Shown piece after piece: positions 52,936 through 62,092 of a stretch of 64,000 nt of DNA (position 1 is its first letter; each line of letters starts with the position of its first letter). A model generated the notes under the pieces. The model was not told the origin of the DNA. It did not search any database and saw only the letters and a program-made list of their open reading frames with translations. The stretch covers positions 1-64,000 of the forward strand of contig DASZRK010000040.1 of the NCBI GenBank assembly GCA_035549195.1, in the 5' to 3' direction. Made by a program: the position numbers and the translations under genes. The DNA is from a bacterium. Its GTDB lineage: Bacteria; Oederibacteriota; Muellerivitia; Muellerivitales; Muellerivitaceae.

Positions 52936-53904
52936 ATGAGCGCCAAGACCGCCAAACGAGTCCTCCGCATCGAGGCCCAAGGGTTGCTCCGCTTGGCCCG
53001 ACTGACCGGGGCTTCTTTCGGGGCCGCCGTGAAGCTGGTCCTTAGGTCCAAGGGCCGGGTGTTGGTGACGGGCGTCGGCAAATCGGGCCTGGTCGGCCAG
53101 AAGATCGCCGCCACCCTTTCCTCCACCGGGACCCCCGCCCTTTTCCTGGGCGCCTCGGAGGCCATGCACGGGGACCTGGGCAAGGCGTCCAAGGGTGACG
53201 TGGTCCTGGCCCTTTCCAACAGCGGTGAAAGCGACGAACTCAAGACCCTGATCCCTCATTTGAAGCGCATGGGCTGCCGTATCATCCTTTTCACCGGCAA
53301 TGCCCGCTCGGCCCTGGCCCGTCTTTCGGATGTGGTGGTCTATGCGGGGGTCGAAAAGGAAGCCTGTCCTTTGCGCTTGGCCCCCACGGCCAGCACCACG
53401 GCCGCGTTGGCTTTGGGGGACGCCCTGGCCGTCGCCCTGATGGAGGCGCAGGGTTTCACCGAAAAGGATTTCGCCCTTTTCCATCCCGCGGGGGAGCTGG
53501 GCCGCCGGCTCCATTTGAAGGTGGGGGATATCATGCGGCAGGGTTCCCGGGTGCCCAAGGTGGCGATGGGGGCATCCTTCCCGGCCATCGTTCGGGAGAT
53601 CAACGCCAAGAGGGTGGGGTGCGCCTGCGTAACGGGCAAGGCGGGACGCCTGGAGGGCATCATCGTGGATGGAGACCTGCGTCGGGCCATGCTGAAGGAT
53701 CCCGACATCCGCCGGTGGAACGCCTCGAACCTCCGAACGCCCAAGCCTTCCACCATCCCGGAAGGGGCCACCCTGGCCCAGGCTTTGCAAACCATGGAGC
53801 AAAGGTCCATCTTCCAGTTGATCGTGGTGGACGGGAAGAAAAGGCCCGTCGGACTGGTCCACTTGCACGACTTGTTGGGGCGGGGTGCCGTCAAGATCGT
53901 TTGA
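52936..53904 (+). CDS. kdsD: D-arabinose 5-phosphate isomerase
   Basis: 322 residues. The SIS domain has RVLVTGVGKSGLVGQKIAAT, TPALFLGASEAMHGDLG and VLALSNSGESDELK, typical KdsD/KpsF motifs. FALFHPAGELGRRLHLKVGD links to two CBS domains (residues ~200-322). It converts ribulose-5-P to arabinose-5-P, the first step to Kdo in lipopolysaccharide. kdsC follows directly, with the cognate lipid A genes. ATG 52936 begins 10 bp after the coiled-coil gene. Confidence 0.95.
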   Translation: MSAKTAKRVLRIEAQGLLRLARLTGASFGAAVKLVLRSKGRVLVTGVGKSGLVGQKIAATLSSTGTPALFLGASEAMHGDLGKASKGDVVLALSNSGESDELKTLIPHLKRMGCRIILFTGNARSALARLSDVVVYAGVEKEACPLRLAPTASTTAALALGDALAVALMEAQGFTEKDFALFHPAGELGRRLHLKVGDIMRQGSRVPKVAMGASFPAIVREINAKRVGCACVTGKAGRLEGIIVDGDLRRAMLKDPDIRRWNASNLRTPKPSTIPEGATLAQALQTMEQRSIFQLIVVDGKKRPVGLVHLHDLLGRGAVKIV

Positions 53905-53917
53905 AAGCGAGAGCGAT

Positions 53918-54460
53918 ATGGCCATCAAGGACATCGAGCTGTTCCTCACCGACGTGGATGGATGCCTGACCGACGGGAAGGTCTATCTGGGGGTCGGGGA
54001 GGAACTGAGCGCCTTCGACATCCAGGACGGCATTGGGCACCGCTTGGCCGTTTATGGCGGCCTGCGGATCGGCTGGCTCTCGGGACGCATCTCCAAGCCG
54101 GTGGCCCGTCGCGCCAAGCATTTGAAGGTCCCCTACCTGTTCCAGGGCAAGCTGGATAAGCTCATCGCCGCCCAAGCCCTTTGCAAGAAACTGAAGCTGG
54201 ACCTTTCGCGGGTCGCCTACATGGGGGACGACCTGATCGACATCCCCCTGCTTTCACGCGTCGGCTTCTCCGCCACCAACCCCTACGGCCGTCCCGAGGT
54301 GAAGAAGGTCGTCGATTACGTGACGAAAGCCCCTGCCGGGGGAGGCGCCTTCCGCGAGGTGGTGGAACATATCCTCAAGGGTCAAGGCCGCTGGAAGAAG
54401 GCCCTGGACCTTTTCCACCGGAACAATGTCCGGATAGGTTCCGGCGCCATGCTGGTCTGA
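53918..54460 (+). CDS. kdsC: Kdo-8-phosphate phosphatase (HAD superfamily)
   Basis: 180 residues, KdsC length. FLTDVDGCLTDGKVYL holds the HAD nucleophile DVDG motif with the KdsC-specific LTDG. DGIGHRLAVYGGLRIGWLSG and VAYMGDDLIDIPLL (GDD, motif IV) complete the active site, while VTKAPAGGGAFREVVEHIL is the C-terminal KdsC tail. Releases Kdo from Kdo-8-P. ATG 53918 is chosen; an in-frame upstream start would overlap kdsD. The stop is 2 bp before the acyltransferase start. Confidence 0.95.
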   Translation: MAIKDIELFLTDVDGCLTDGKVYLGVGEELSAFDIQDGIGHRLAVYGGLRIGWLSGRISKPVARRAKHLKVPYLFQGKLDKLIAAQALCKKLKLDLSRVAYMGDDLIDIPLLSRVGFSATNPYGRPEVKKVVDYVTKAPAGGGAFREVVEHILKGQGRWKKALDLFHRNNVRIGSGAMLV

Positions 54461-54462
54461 CC

Positions 54463-55398
54463 TTGCCCCTCGCCGCCGCTCCCGAACGTCCGGTCAAATT
54501 CAAGCACCAGGTCATCTATCATTGCGCCCGTGGCCTGATGGCCCTGCTCCAGGCCCTGCCCTACGAAAAGGTCGGGCGCCTGGGCCTCCTTTTCGGGTCG
54601 GTGGTCTTCGCCCTCTCCGAACGGGAAGCGGCCAAGACCCTTCGCAACCTCAAGACCGCCTACGGGGACGACCTGACCTCCGCCGAGAGGCTCCGGTTGG
54701 CCCGGCGGGTCTGGCGCAATTTCGGGCGGAACATCTTCGAGGCGGTCCATTGGTTGCGTTGGACGACCGAAAGGATCCGTTCCCAGGTGGCGGTTGTTTA
54801 CGGGGAAGAGGAGCTCAAGGCGGCCTTCGCCCGGGGAAAGGGCGTCTTCGTGGTCTCGGCCCACTTGGGGAACTGGGAACTGCTGGCCTCCCATGTTTCG
54901 GGCTTGGGGCCCACTTCCGGATTGGCCCAGAACCTCTATGACCCGCGCTTCGACAGCCTGGTGACGGACTTCCGCGTGAAGAACCTGGGGCTGGTCCAGA
55001 TGATCAAACGGGGTTTCGCGTTGCGCGGCATCCTGGAGGCCCTGGGCCAGGGGCATTTCATGATGGCCCTCGTGGACCAGGACACGGGGAAGGACGGGGT
55101 CTTCGTGCCCTTCTACGGGAAAATGGCCTGGACCCAGTCCGGGGTGGCCCGGATCGCCCAGAGAACGGGGGCTTCCCTGGTGCCGGCCTTCATGGTCCGA
55201 GGGCGGGACGGCCGCTATGAGATGCACGTCGAAAAGGCGATCCTGGTACCCGCCGAAGGGGACAAGGAAAAGAACGTGCTGGAGGCCGTGACGGACCTGA
55301 CCCGGACCATCGAGAAATACGTGAGGGAATACCCGGATCAATGGGTCTGGATGCACGATCGTTGGAAAACCAGGCCGGATGACGAGAACAAGGTTTAA
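54463..55398 (+). CDS. Lipid A-type lysophospholipid acyltransferase (LpxL/HtrB family)
   Basis: 311 residues. GVFVVSAHLGNWELLASHVS has the catalytic HX4E motif of lipid A acyltransferases. GHFMMALVDQDTGKDGVFVP and MAWTQSGVARIAQRTGASLV are the acceptor-site and core segments. A short hydrophobic N-terminal stretch (LMALLQALPY) should anchor it to the inner membrane. It likely adds a secondary acyl chain to Kdo-lipid A. TTG 54463 follows the kdsC stop by 2 bp. It belongs to the kdsD-kdsC-acyltransferase-lpt operon. Confidence 0.9.
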   Translation: MPLAAAPERPVKFKHQVIYHCARGLMALLQALPYEKVGRLGLLFGSVVFALSEREAAKTLRNLKTAYGDDLTSAERLRLARRVWRNFGRNIFEAVHWLRWTTERIRSQVAVVYGEEELKAAFARGKGVFVVSAHLGNWELLASHVSGLGPTSGLAQNLYDPRFDSLVTDFRVKNLGLVQMIKRGFALRGILEALGQGHFMMALVDQDTGKDGVFVPFYGKMAWTQSGVARIAQRTGASLVPAFMVRGRDGRYEMHVEKAILVPAEGDKEKNVLEAVTDLTRTIEKYVREYPDQWVWMHDRWKTRPDDENKV

Positions 55399-55409
55399 AA
55401 TAGAAGCCT

Positions 55410-56075
55410 ATGCCCAAACGATCGACCCCCCTGGTCCCTATTCCTGAACCTATCCCCATGGCGTTGGGGGAGGAACCAGCCGTGGTCAAACGGCGGCGCT
55501 ACACCTGGATCGTCGGGGTTTCCCTGGCCCTCATCGGGTTCGTGGCCTGGGGGATCTGGAAGGACCGGGCTCCCGTGGCCGTCCCCGAGACCTTCTCCGA
55601 GGGGGAGAACTCACCGGACGCCCTGATCCAGAAGTTCCACCTGGTCTCCACCGTGCAAGGACGCAAGACCTGGGAGTTCTATGCCAACGAGGCCCGGCTC
55701 TACCAGAACAAGAAAGAGGCCTACACCGACACGATCTACGCCGAGTATTACCGCAAGGACAAGCTGGTCTCCACCCTGACGGCGGACAAGGCGGTGGTGA
55801 ACACCGAGACCAATGCCACCGAGGCCAGCGGACACGTGGAGCTCATCGTCCAGAACGGCTCGAAACTGGAGACCGAGAAGTTGAGCTGGGACCCGGACAC
55901 CGACCTCATCCACACCGACGGGCATGTGCATGTCTTCAAGGGGAAGGACGACATCAGCGCCGACGGTATGGTGGCCGACACCCAGCTCAACAACATCAAG
56001 TTCACCCGGAACGTCCAAACGCAGGTCCGTGACACGAAGGAGATCCAGACCTTCAGCAAACCGAAGCCTTTTTGA
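55410..56075 (+). CDS. lptC: LPS export protein LptC
   Basis: 221 residues. A proline-rich cytoplasmic N-terminus and one membrane helix (RRRYTWIVGVSLALIGFVAW) precede a periplasmic beta-jellyroll: WEFYANEARLYQNKKEAYTD, LVSTLTADKAVVNTETNATE and LSWDPDTDLIHTDGHVHVFK. These match the LptC OstA-like repeats that pass LPS from LptB2FG to LptA. A TAAAAT box lies 8 bp before the ATG, so the transcript may have little leader. The stop region overlaps possible lptA starts. Confidence 0.88.
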   Translation: MPKRSTPLVPIPEPIPMALGEEPAVVKRRRYTWIVGVSLALIGFVAWGIWKDRAPVAVPETFSEGENSPDALIQKFHLVSTVQGRKTWEFYANEARLYQNKKEAYTDTIYAEYYRKDKLVSTLTADKAVVNTETNATEASGHVELIVQNGSKLETEKLSWDPDTDLIHTDGHVHVFKGKDDISADGMVADTQLNNIKFTRNVQTQVRDTKEIQTFSKPKPF

Positions 56076-56083
56076 GGGGCGCG

Positions 56084-56881
56084 ATGCTTTCTGAACGGGG
56101 GAGGGGAATGGAGCGGGCAGGATGGCTTGGGTTGGCCGTTCTGGTGGCGCCCCTATGGGCCTATGACATCGACCAGGGAAAGGTCCAGCAGGTCTCGTCC
56201 CAAAAGCCGGTGCGCATCTCGGCCGACGAGCTGACCTTCGACAAACCCAAGGGGCTGACCCTTTTTACCGGCGATGTGAAGGCCGTTCACGACCAGATCA
56301 CTCTCCTGAGCGCGAAGTTACAGGCCCTGGAGGACAACCGGGAAGCCTCGGCGGAGGGACACGTGCGGGTCATGGATATGGGCCAAGGGATCACCCTCAC
56401 CTGCGGCAACCTGGAATATGAGGACCGGATGAACCTGATGACCGCCCACGACCACCCGGTCATGACCACGTTGGACGAGAATGGGAAACCCATCTCGGTC
56501 ACGGGCCGCCAGATGGAAATGGATTCGGACAAGAAGACCGTCACCATCAACCAGAACGTCCTCATCCAGAACGCGGACGGGAAGGCGGAGGCCCAAAAGG
56601 CCACTTTCCTATCGCAGAAAGACCAGTTCGTCCTGGAGGATGATCCCCGGTTCACTACTCCCAGCGCCCTTCTGACCGGAAGGCGGATCCTCTCCAACCT
56701 TTCGGGGGACCGCGGGGTCATCGTCGAGGGAATGGCCGAGGGCTATTTCAATCCGACGGGAGGTCCCGTCTCTCCGGCTTCCAGGATCCCGACGACCCAA
56801 CGCCCGGGACCCATACTTCCTTTATCTTCCGTTACACCGGTGGCTACGCCCGGCGGTCCCACATCGCCCTTCAACCGGTGA
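56084..56881 (+). CDS. lptA: Periplasmic LPS-bridge protein LptA
   Basis: About 265 residues. WLGLAVLVAPLWA is the signal peptide. KPVRISADELTFDKPKGLTL and FTGDVKAVHDQITLLSAKLQ mark the OstA fold, with repeats continuing to ~230. The tail is Pro/Ser/Thr-rich and longer than E. coli LptA. It bridges LptC and LptD across the periplasm. The ATG at 56084 has GAGGGG upstream; ATG 56108, behind GGAGGGG, is an equal choice. LptD, LptE, LptF and LptG are not in the window. Confidence 0.85.
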   Translation: MLSERGRGMERAGWLGLAVLVAPLWAYDIDQGKVQQVSSQKPVRISADELTFDKPKGLTLFTGDVKAVHDQITLLSAKLQALEDNREASAEGHVRVMDMGQGITLTCGNLEYEDRMNLMTAHDHPVMTTLDENGKPISVTGRQMEMDSDKKTVTINQNVLIQNADGKAEAQKATFLSQKDQFVLEDDPRFTTPSALLTGRRILSNLSGDRGVIVEGMAEGYFNPTGGPVSPASRIPTTQRPGPILPLSSVTPVATPGGPTSPFNR

Positions 56882-56934
56882 CGGGTGGGCGGGTTTAGGC
56901 CATAATGGCCCGACCATTCCATGAGGAGCGCCGC

Positions 56935-57672
56935 TTGAAGACCCTTCGCACCGAGAACCTCATCAAGGTTTACAACAAGAAGCGGGTGGTGAACCAGGTC
57001 TCCATCGAGGTCCACCAGGGCGAGGTGGTCGGGCTCCTCGGGCCCAATGGCGCCGGCAAGACCACGACCTTCTACATGACCACCGGCTTCATCTCGCCCG
57101 ACGCGGGGGCCGTTTATTTCCAGGACGAGACAAGGGCCCAGGACATCAGCGAGCTTCCCATGTACAAGCGGGCGCGCCTAGGGATCGCCTACCTTCCCCA
57201 GGAACCTTCCATCTTCCGCAAGCTCACCGTCGAGGAGAACCTGCTGGCCATCCTGGAATTGACGCCCCTCTCCAAGGTGGACCGGGAAAAACGCAAAAAG
57301 GAACTGCTCGAGGAGTTCAAGGTCTCCCACCTGGCCAAGCAGAAGGCCTATACCCTCTCGGGCGGCGAGCGCCGCCGGGTGGAGATCGCCCGGGCCCTGG
57401 TGCTCCAACCCACTTTCATCCTGCTGGACGAGCCCTTCGTGGGCATCGACCCCATCGCGGTGCAGGACATCCAGGCCATCATCCGCTACCTCAAGAAAAA
57501 GAAGATCGGCATCCTCATCACCGACCACAATGTCCGCGAGACCCTCTCCATCGTGGACCGGGCCTACATCATGTTCGAAGGGAAGATCCTGCTCGCCGGC
57601 ACCGCCTCCAAGCTCGCCACCAACAAGAAGGCCAAGGAGATCTACCTGGGCGAGCGGTTCTCGCTGAAGTAG
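56935..57672 (+). CDS. lptB: LPS export ATP-binding protein LptB
   Basis: 245 residues. [20 protein letters not shown] is Walker [20 protein letters not shown] the ABC signature, [15 protein letters not shown] Walker B with the LptB-specific FVGIDP, and [19 protein letters not shown] the H-loop. All match LptB. It powers LPS extraction as LptB2FG. TTG 56935 has GAGGAG six bases upstream; the earlier ATG at 56905 gives a poorly matching extension. A CATAAT box at 56901 suggests an additional promoter. Confidence 0.96.
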   Translation: MKTLRTENLIKVYNKKRVVNQVSIEVHQGEVVGLLGPNGAGKTTTFYMTTGFISPDAGAVYFQDETRAQDISELPMYKRARLGIAYLPQEPSIFRKLTVEENLLAILELTPLSKVDREKRKKELLEEFKVSHLAKQKAYTLSGGERRRVEIARALVLQPTFILLDEPFVGIDPIAVQDIQAIIRYLKKKKIGILITDHNVRETLSIVDRAYIMFEGKILLAGTASKLATNKKAKEIYLGERFSLK

Positions 57673-57676
57673 ACCT

Positions 57677-58273
57677 GTGTCCCCCCGGAAATACACCGTC
57701 AAAGGCTGGATCGACGACCATTGGAGGCCCGTGACCCGGGGCCTCGCCCGGATGGGCTTGAGCCCCAACCTGGTCACCGGGATGGGCGTGGTCGTCTCCT
57801 TGATGGTCCCCTATGAACTGCTCCAGGACCGTTCCGTCGCCGCGGGGCTCTGGCTTTTCGCTTGCGGATTCTTCGATGTTCTCGACGGTTCCATCGCCCG
57901 CAATGAAAAGCTTCGGACCTCCTTCGGGGCCTTCTGGGATTCGACCTTGGACCGGTTTTCGGAGGCGGTCGTTTTTGGGGGATTCGTTCTTTATTACAGC
58001 CGCCACTCGGATGAGACCGGTGTCCTGCTCTCTTTCTCGGTCTTCACCCTCTCCCTTTTGGTCTCCTATACCCGGGCCCGGGCGGAAGGGCTAGGGATCG
58101 AGTGCGAGGTCGGGGTCCTGCCCCGCACGGGTCGCATCCTGATGCTCATCGCTGGGCTCCTCTTCCACCAGTTGATCCCAGTGCTTTGGCTGATAGGGTT
58201 TTTTTCATTAATTACGGTGGGTCAGAGGGTCCATCGAGTTTGGGTATCGCTCAAGACCCGTAAAAAGCGGTAG
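57677..58273 (+). CDS. CDP-alcohol phosphatidyltransferase (probable phosphatidylinositol phosphate synthase)
   Basis: 198 residues, about five to six membrane helices. FDVLDGSIARNEKLRTSFGA followed by FWDSTLDRFSE contains the complete DGX2ARX8GX3DX3D motif. It condenses CDP-diacylglycerol with an alcohol phosphate. The next gene makes inositol-3-phosphate, so the product is probably phosphatidylinositol phosphate, as in archaea and actinobacteria; this is inferred from context. GTG 57677 is 4 bp after lptB. Confidence 0.85.
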   Translation: MSPRKYTVKGWIDDHWRPVTRGLARMGLSPNLVTGMGVVVSLMVPYELLQDRSVAAGLWLFACGFFDVLDGSIARNEKLRTSFGAFWDSTLDRFSEAVVFGGFVLYYSRHSDETGVLLSFSVFTLSLLVSYTRARAEGLGIECEVGVLPRTGRILMLIAGLLFHQLIPVLWLIGFFSLITVGQRVHRVWVSLKTRKKR

Positions 58274-58303
58274 AATCGTCCCAATTCCCGGAGGTTGTCC
58301 TTT

Positions 58304-59404
58304 ATGCCGAAGATCCGAGTGGCCATCGTGGGCGTGGGGTGCTGCGCCTCTTCCCTGTTACAGGGCGTCCAGTTCTACCGCAATGCCGAGGAAGACGGGT
58401 TCGTCCCGGGCCTCATGCACGTGCGCTTGGGCCAATACCATGTGGGCGACCTCGAGTTCTCCGCCGCTTTCGACGTGGATATCAACAAGGTCGGCAAGGA
58501 CCTCGGCGAAGCCATCTTCACCCCCATCAATAACACCATCAAATTCTCCGATGTGCCCAAGCTGGGAGTGACGGTCCAGCGAGGTCCGACCTTGGACGGT
58601 TTGGGGAAGTATTACCGCGAGGTCGTGACCGAAGCCCCCGGGAAACCCGTGGACGTGGCCCAGGTCCTGAAGGACACCCGGACGGACGTGCTCATCAATT
58701 ACCTGCCGGTGGGCAGTGAGGAAGCCACCAAGTTCTACATGGCCGAGGCCCTGAAAGCGGGGGTCGGTGTGGTCAATTGCATGCCGGTCTTCATCGCCTC
58801 CAACCCGGGCTGGGCCAAGAAGTTCGAGCAGGCAGGCCTGCCGATCCTGGGGGACGACATCAAGGCCCAGGTGGGGGCCACCATCATCCACCGGGTCCTG
58901 GCCAAGCTCTTCTCGGACCGGGGCGTGACGCTCGATCACACCTCCCAGCTCAATTTCGGCGGCAATATGGACTTCAAGAACATGCTGGAACGGGAGCGGC
59001 TGGAGTCCAAGAAGATCTCCAAGACCGGTTCGGTCGTGAGCCAGTTGTCCCACCCCATCGACCCCAAGGACATCTATATCGGCCCCTCCGATTACGTGCC
59101 CTGGTTGAACGACCGCAAGTGGGCCCATATCCGGCTCGAGGGCCGGGAGTTCGGGAATATCCCGGTCTCGGTCGAGCTGAAGCTGGAGGTCTGGGATTCG
59201 CCCAACAGCGCCGGCGTGGCCATCGACGCCATCCGCTGCTGCAAGCTGGCGCTCGATTCCAAATTGGCCGGTGCCCAGGAAGGTCCGTCCTCTTATTTCT
59301 TCAAGACCCCGCCTGTTCAATATTCCGATGCCGAGGCCTATGAGTTGGTGGAACAGTTCATCGCCAAGTACGCCAAGCCGGGAGTTCCGGTCAAGACGAT
59401 TTGA
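58304..59404 (+). CDS. ino1: Inositol-3-phosphate synthase
   Basis: 366 residues, the short archaeal/actinobacterial form. [20 protein letters not shown] is the NAD-binding loop with extra cysteines typical of this form; [36 protein letters not shown] and [14 protein letters not shown] are hallmark segments, and [19 protein letters not shown] holds the catalytic Lys region. It converts glucose-6-P to inositol-3-P. ATG 58304 has GGAGG nine bases upstream. A TAGAAT box lies at 58271. The stop overlaps the next start. Confidence 0.95.
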   Translation: MPKIRVAIVGVGCCASSLLQGVQFYRNAEEDGFVPGLMHVRLGQYHVGDLEFSAAFDVDINKVGKDLGEAIFTPINNTIKFSDVPKLGVTVQRGPTLDGLGKYYREVVTEAPGKPVDVAQVLKDTRTDVLINYLPVGSEEATKFYMAEALKAGVGVVNCMPVFIASNPGWAKKFEQAGLPILGDDIKAQVGATIIHRVLAKLFSDRGVTLDHTSQLNFGGNMDFKNMLERERLESKKISKTGSVVSQLSHPIDPKDIYIGPSDYVPWLNDRKWAHIRLEGREFGNIPVSVELKLEVWDSPNSAGVAIDAIRCCKLALDSKLAGAQEGPSSYFFKTPPVQYSDAEAYELVEQFIAKYAKPGVPVKTI

Positions 59405-60231
59405 GGTTTCTCTTTCTTTCGATCCTACTTTTATTCCCTCGACAGGTAAGTGCATGGGGCGCTGTGGGCCATGAGACCGTCGCCCTGATCGCCCAGGACC
59501 GGATCACGCCAAGGGCCCGGCAGGCCATTCAAGAGATATTGGAGCGGGAGACCCTTTCCTTCGTTTCCACCTGGGCCGACCGAATGGCCCACGACAAACC
59601 CGAAACGGCCCCGTGGCACTACTTCAACCTGGATATCCGCCAGCCGCAAACCGCCTATGACATGGCCGATGCCTGTCCCAACCACGATTGCGTGGTGGAA
59701 CAGATCGAAAGGGACCTTTCGGTCCTTTCCAATGGGAATGCCTCCCTCGGGGAAAAAAGGGAAGCCCTGAAATACCTGGTGCATTTCGTGGGGGACATCC
59801 ATCAACCCCTCCATTGCGCCGATGACCAGGACCGGGGCGGGAACGACAAGTGGTTCCGCTGGCATGGCCCCAATGGCACCGCCCAACGCTACAAATGGGT
59901 GAACCTTCACTCCTTGTGGGATGACTTGCTCCAACCGAACCGACGTCCTAATCCCCATTTCTTGGCCCGAAAACTGGAAAAAGAAATAACGCCCCAGGAA
60001 GAGCGGGATTGGTGTAAGGGCAAGGCGGAAGACTGGGGTTGGGAGAGTTTTCGCATCGCTCAAAACGATATTTACCCCGGCCTGCCCTCGGGGCCCTTGC
60101 CGGACAAGAACCGGTGGGGAAGGGACCTGCCGGAAAAGTTCTATTCCCCTACAATGAAGGCCACGGCCTACCGCCAATTGGAAAAGGCCGGGGTCCGTTT
60201 AGCCTGGCTGTTGAACGGCATCTTTAAATAA
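59401..60231 (+). CDS. Secreted S1/P1-type zinc nuclease
   Basis: 276 residues. TTG 59401 opens a signal peptide ending RQVSA, leaving mature [14 protein letters not shown]: the N-terminal Trp and His6 are zinc ligands in P1 nuclease. Further ligands are in [30 protein letters not shown] and VNLHSLWDD, so all sites of the trinuclear zinc centre appear present. The enzyme cleaves single-stranded DNA/RNA and removes 3'-phosphates; likely periplasmic or extracellular phosphate or nucleotide scavenging. The start overlaps the inositol synthase stop. Confidence 0.92.
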   Translation: MRFLFLSILLLFPRQVSAWGAVGHETVALIAQDRITPRARQAIQEILERETLSFVSTWADRMAHDKPETAPWHYFNLDIRQPQTAYDMADACPNHDCVVEQIERDLSVLSNGNASLGEKREALKYLVHFVGDIHQPLHCADDQDRGGNDKWFRWHGPNGTAQRYKWVNLHSLWDDLLQPNRRPNPHFLARKLEKEITPQEERDWCKGKAEDWGWESFRIAQNDIYPGLPSGPLPDKNRWGRDLPEKFYSPTMKATAYRQLEKAGVRLAWLLNGIFK

Positions 60232-60236
60232 GTAAA

Positions 60237-60393
60237 TCTGTCATTGCGAGGAGTGACCACTGAATAGGTGGTCAAAAACGACGAAGCAACCTCAGTTCCA
60301 AATATATTTCCTTGGGAAGAGGCTTATTTAAACTGGGATTGCTTCAGGCAGATACGGTTCCCTATTCGGGAACCAAGCCCTCGCAATGACAGA
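60237..60393. repeat. Four-armed palindromic element (GTCATTGCGAGG family)
   Basis: TCTGTCATTGCGAGG (60237-60251) is the exact reverse complement of CCTCGCAATGACAGA (60379-60393). Within it, GAAGCAACCTCAGTT (60283-60297) pairs imperfectly with AACTGGGATTGCTTC (60331-60345). Each arm carries its own small hairpin: GACCAC/GTGGTC (60255-60273) with loop TGAATAG, and GGTTCCC/GGGAACC (60356-60374) with loop TATTC; the loops are complementary. The GTCATTGCGAGG ends are widespread in bacterial intergenic repeats, and the structure suggests a miniature mobile element. No direct repeat target site is evident. Confidence 0.85.
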
Positions 60394-60411
60394 AAATTCT
60401 TAGGAATTTGA

Positions 60412-61653
60412 ATGCTCCAAGTCCACACCGCCATCGAGAACGTCACCCTTTACGACGGGGTCAAGGACAAGCCCTTGTCCCGTGCGACCCTTCTCGTTTC
60501 CGGCGAAAAACTGGAATATGTAGGGCTTCATTCCAAGGCGCCCGCCTACGAGGCCCGGACCGCCGTGGATGGGCAGGGTCTTTTCGTCCTTCCGGGCCTC
60601 ATCGACCTGCATGTCCACGGCCTGGTGGACGAGACCACCTTGGAAAGCTTCCTTCGAAACGGCGTCACCACCGTCCGGGACTTGGCCAGCGACCTCTTCG
60701 AGGGCATGGCCTGGAAGGCCCGGGAACGCTCCGGTCTCATCGCCTCGCCCCGGCTTTACATTTCCGGTCCTGTCCTGACCTGTCCGCAGGGTTATCCCGA
60801 GAACGTCTGGGGGCCCAAGGTCTCCGCCCCCGTGCAGGGCCGTTACCAATCCCAGGACAAGGTGAAGAGGATCGTCGGGATGGGCGTGGATGTGGTGAAG
60901 ATCGGGATGGAACACGAGCTGGGGCCGGTCCTTTCCGAGACCGAGGTCGTTTCCATCGTGAAGGCGGCCAAGGAACTTTCCAAAAGGGTGACCGCCCATA
61001 TCACCAACGAACAGGATTTCGAGGTCTGCCTCAAGTCGGGTGTGGGGGAATTGGCCCATATCCCCGCGCGCCCTGTCTCCGACGACCTTTGGAAGGAGGC
61101 GGTGAGGAAAAAGGTCCTCATCCTTCCCACCATCCATGCCCACGCGGGTTGGGCCGAGGAATGGAAGCGCAAGGCCGACCATCCCTTCGGCCAGTTCTGT
61201 CAGCACGGTTTCAAGGCCGGGCACCACCAGTGCCAAAAGAACCTGGAACGCTTCCTGGAACTGGGCGGCAAGGTGGCCTATGGGACCGACGCGGGCAATC
61301 CCCACATGCCTTTCGGCGTTTCCACCAAGGAATGGCGGGACCTGCAAAGCACGGGGATCACTCCCAGCCAATGCTTGAAGATGGCCACCTCGGAAGCGGC
61401 CAAGGTGCTGGGGGAGGAAGAACGGTTGGGGTCCCTTGAAAAGGGGAAGTTCGCGGACCTGGCCCTTTACCAGCACGATCCCCTCAAGGACCCTCAGAAT
61501 TTCCGGACGCTGAAAATGGTGTATAAAGGGGGTCGGGCCTACGCGCCGGGAGACCTGGAATTCCCCCAGCCTTTCGACCTGGATTTTTGGATCCGGCAAT
61601 GGGACCGGACCAAGTTCGAACCCGGATGGCAGGAAGCTTTTGGAGGAAAGTAG
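60412..61653 (+). CDS. Amidohydrolase (imidazolonepropionase/dipeptidase-like)
   Basis: 413 residues. FVLPGLIDLHVHGLVDETTL has the HxH metal motif; GVDVVKIGMEHELG has a Lys that could be carboxylated; RVTAHITNEQDFE and KVAYGTDAGNPHMPFGVSTK supply the later His and Asp. EAAKVLGEEERLGSLEKGKF then ADLALYQHDPL is the usual C-terminal segment. Substrate is not predictable; hydantoinases, prolidase-like dipeptidases and secondary metabolite hydrolases share this fold. No signal peptide. ATG 60412 is 19 bp after the palindromic element; no strong ribosome binding site is seen. Confidence 0.85.
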   Translation: MLQVHTAIENVTLYDGVKDKPLSRATLLVSGEKLEYVGLHSKAPAYEARTAVDGQGLFVLPGLIDLHVHGLVDETTLESFLRNGVTTVRDLASDLFEGMAWKARERSGLIASPRLYISGPVLTCPQGYPENVWGPKVSAPVQGRYQSQDKVKRIVGMGVDVVKIGMEHELGPVLSETEVVSIVKAAKELSKRVTAHITNEQDFEVCLKSGVGELAHIPARPVSDDLWKEAVRKKVLILPTIHAHAGWAEEWKRKADHPFGQFCQHGFKAGHHQCQKNLERFLELGGKVAYGTDAGNPHMPFGVSTKEWRDLQSTGITPSQCLKMATSEAAKVLGEEERLGSLEKGKFADLALYQHDPLKDPQNFRTLKMVYKGGRAYAPGDLEFPQPFDLDFWIRQWDRTKFEPGWQEAFGGK

Positions 61654-61655
61654 CC

Positions 61656-61985
61656 ATGCCGATCTATTCCACTTATAAGGAGCACCACGGCAACAAGCGC
61701 TTGTGGGAGGGAGTGGGCATCACCTTCGCCATCATGGGCTCGGTCTTCCTGTTGGCCTATGCCTGCTTCATCTCCTGGTCCCAATGGGGACCGAACGGCC
61801 CGACCAGTGCCTGGACCAATATCCCCCTGACCCTGCTGGCCTTTTACGGGGCGACCCAATGGGTCTTCGTCCTGCCGGCCTATTGGTTCTACCGGAAGAA
61901 GAATTTCAAATACACCGCCAAGGGTCTTTTGTGGGCCGCGGGGACCATCACCCTGGGGAATCTCGTCCTCTATTTCGCCCTTTGA
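61656..61985 (+). CDS. Small inner-membrane protein, unknown function
   Basis: 109 residues with three likely membrane helices (ITFAIMGSVFLLAYACFISW; LTLLAFYGATQWVFVLPAYW; GLLWAAGTITLGNLVLYFAL). The N-terminus is polar and His-rich (STYKEHHGNKRLW). No family recognised. ATG 61656 has GGAGGAAAG about six bases upstream and follows the amidohydrolase stop by 2 bp, suggesting co-translation. Confidence 0.75.
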   Translation: MPIYSTYKEHHGNKRLWEGVGITFAIMGSVFLLAYACFISWSQWGPNGPTSAWTNIPLTLLAFYGATQWVFVLPAYWFYRKKNFKYTAKGLLWAAGTITLGNLVLYFAL

Positions 61986-62092
61986 CGCTTTTGGCCGTTC
62001 CAATCTTTTAATCTACGACCACTATCCCCAACCGGTATAATTCTTGCTACCGGCTACCCCACACCCCGAGCCCGCCTGAGGAAGGTCCTTCG

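Noticed and set aside
56905-56934. ATG start for lptB at 56905
   Set aside because: It lies within a CATAAT box and gives a non-conserved extension; TTG 56935 has GAGGAG at correct spacing.
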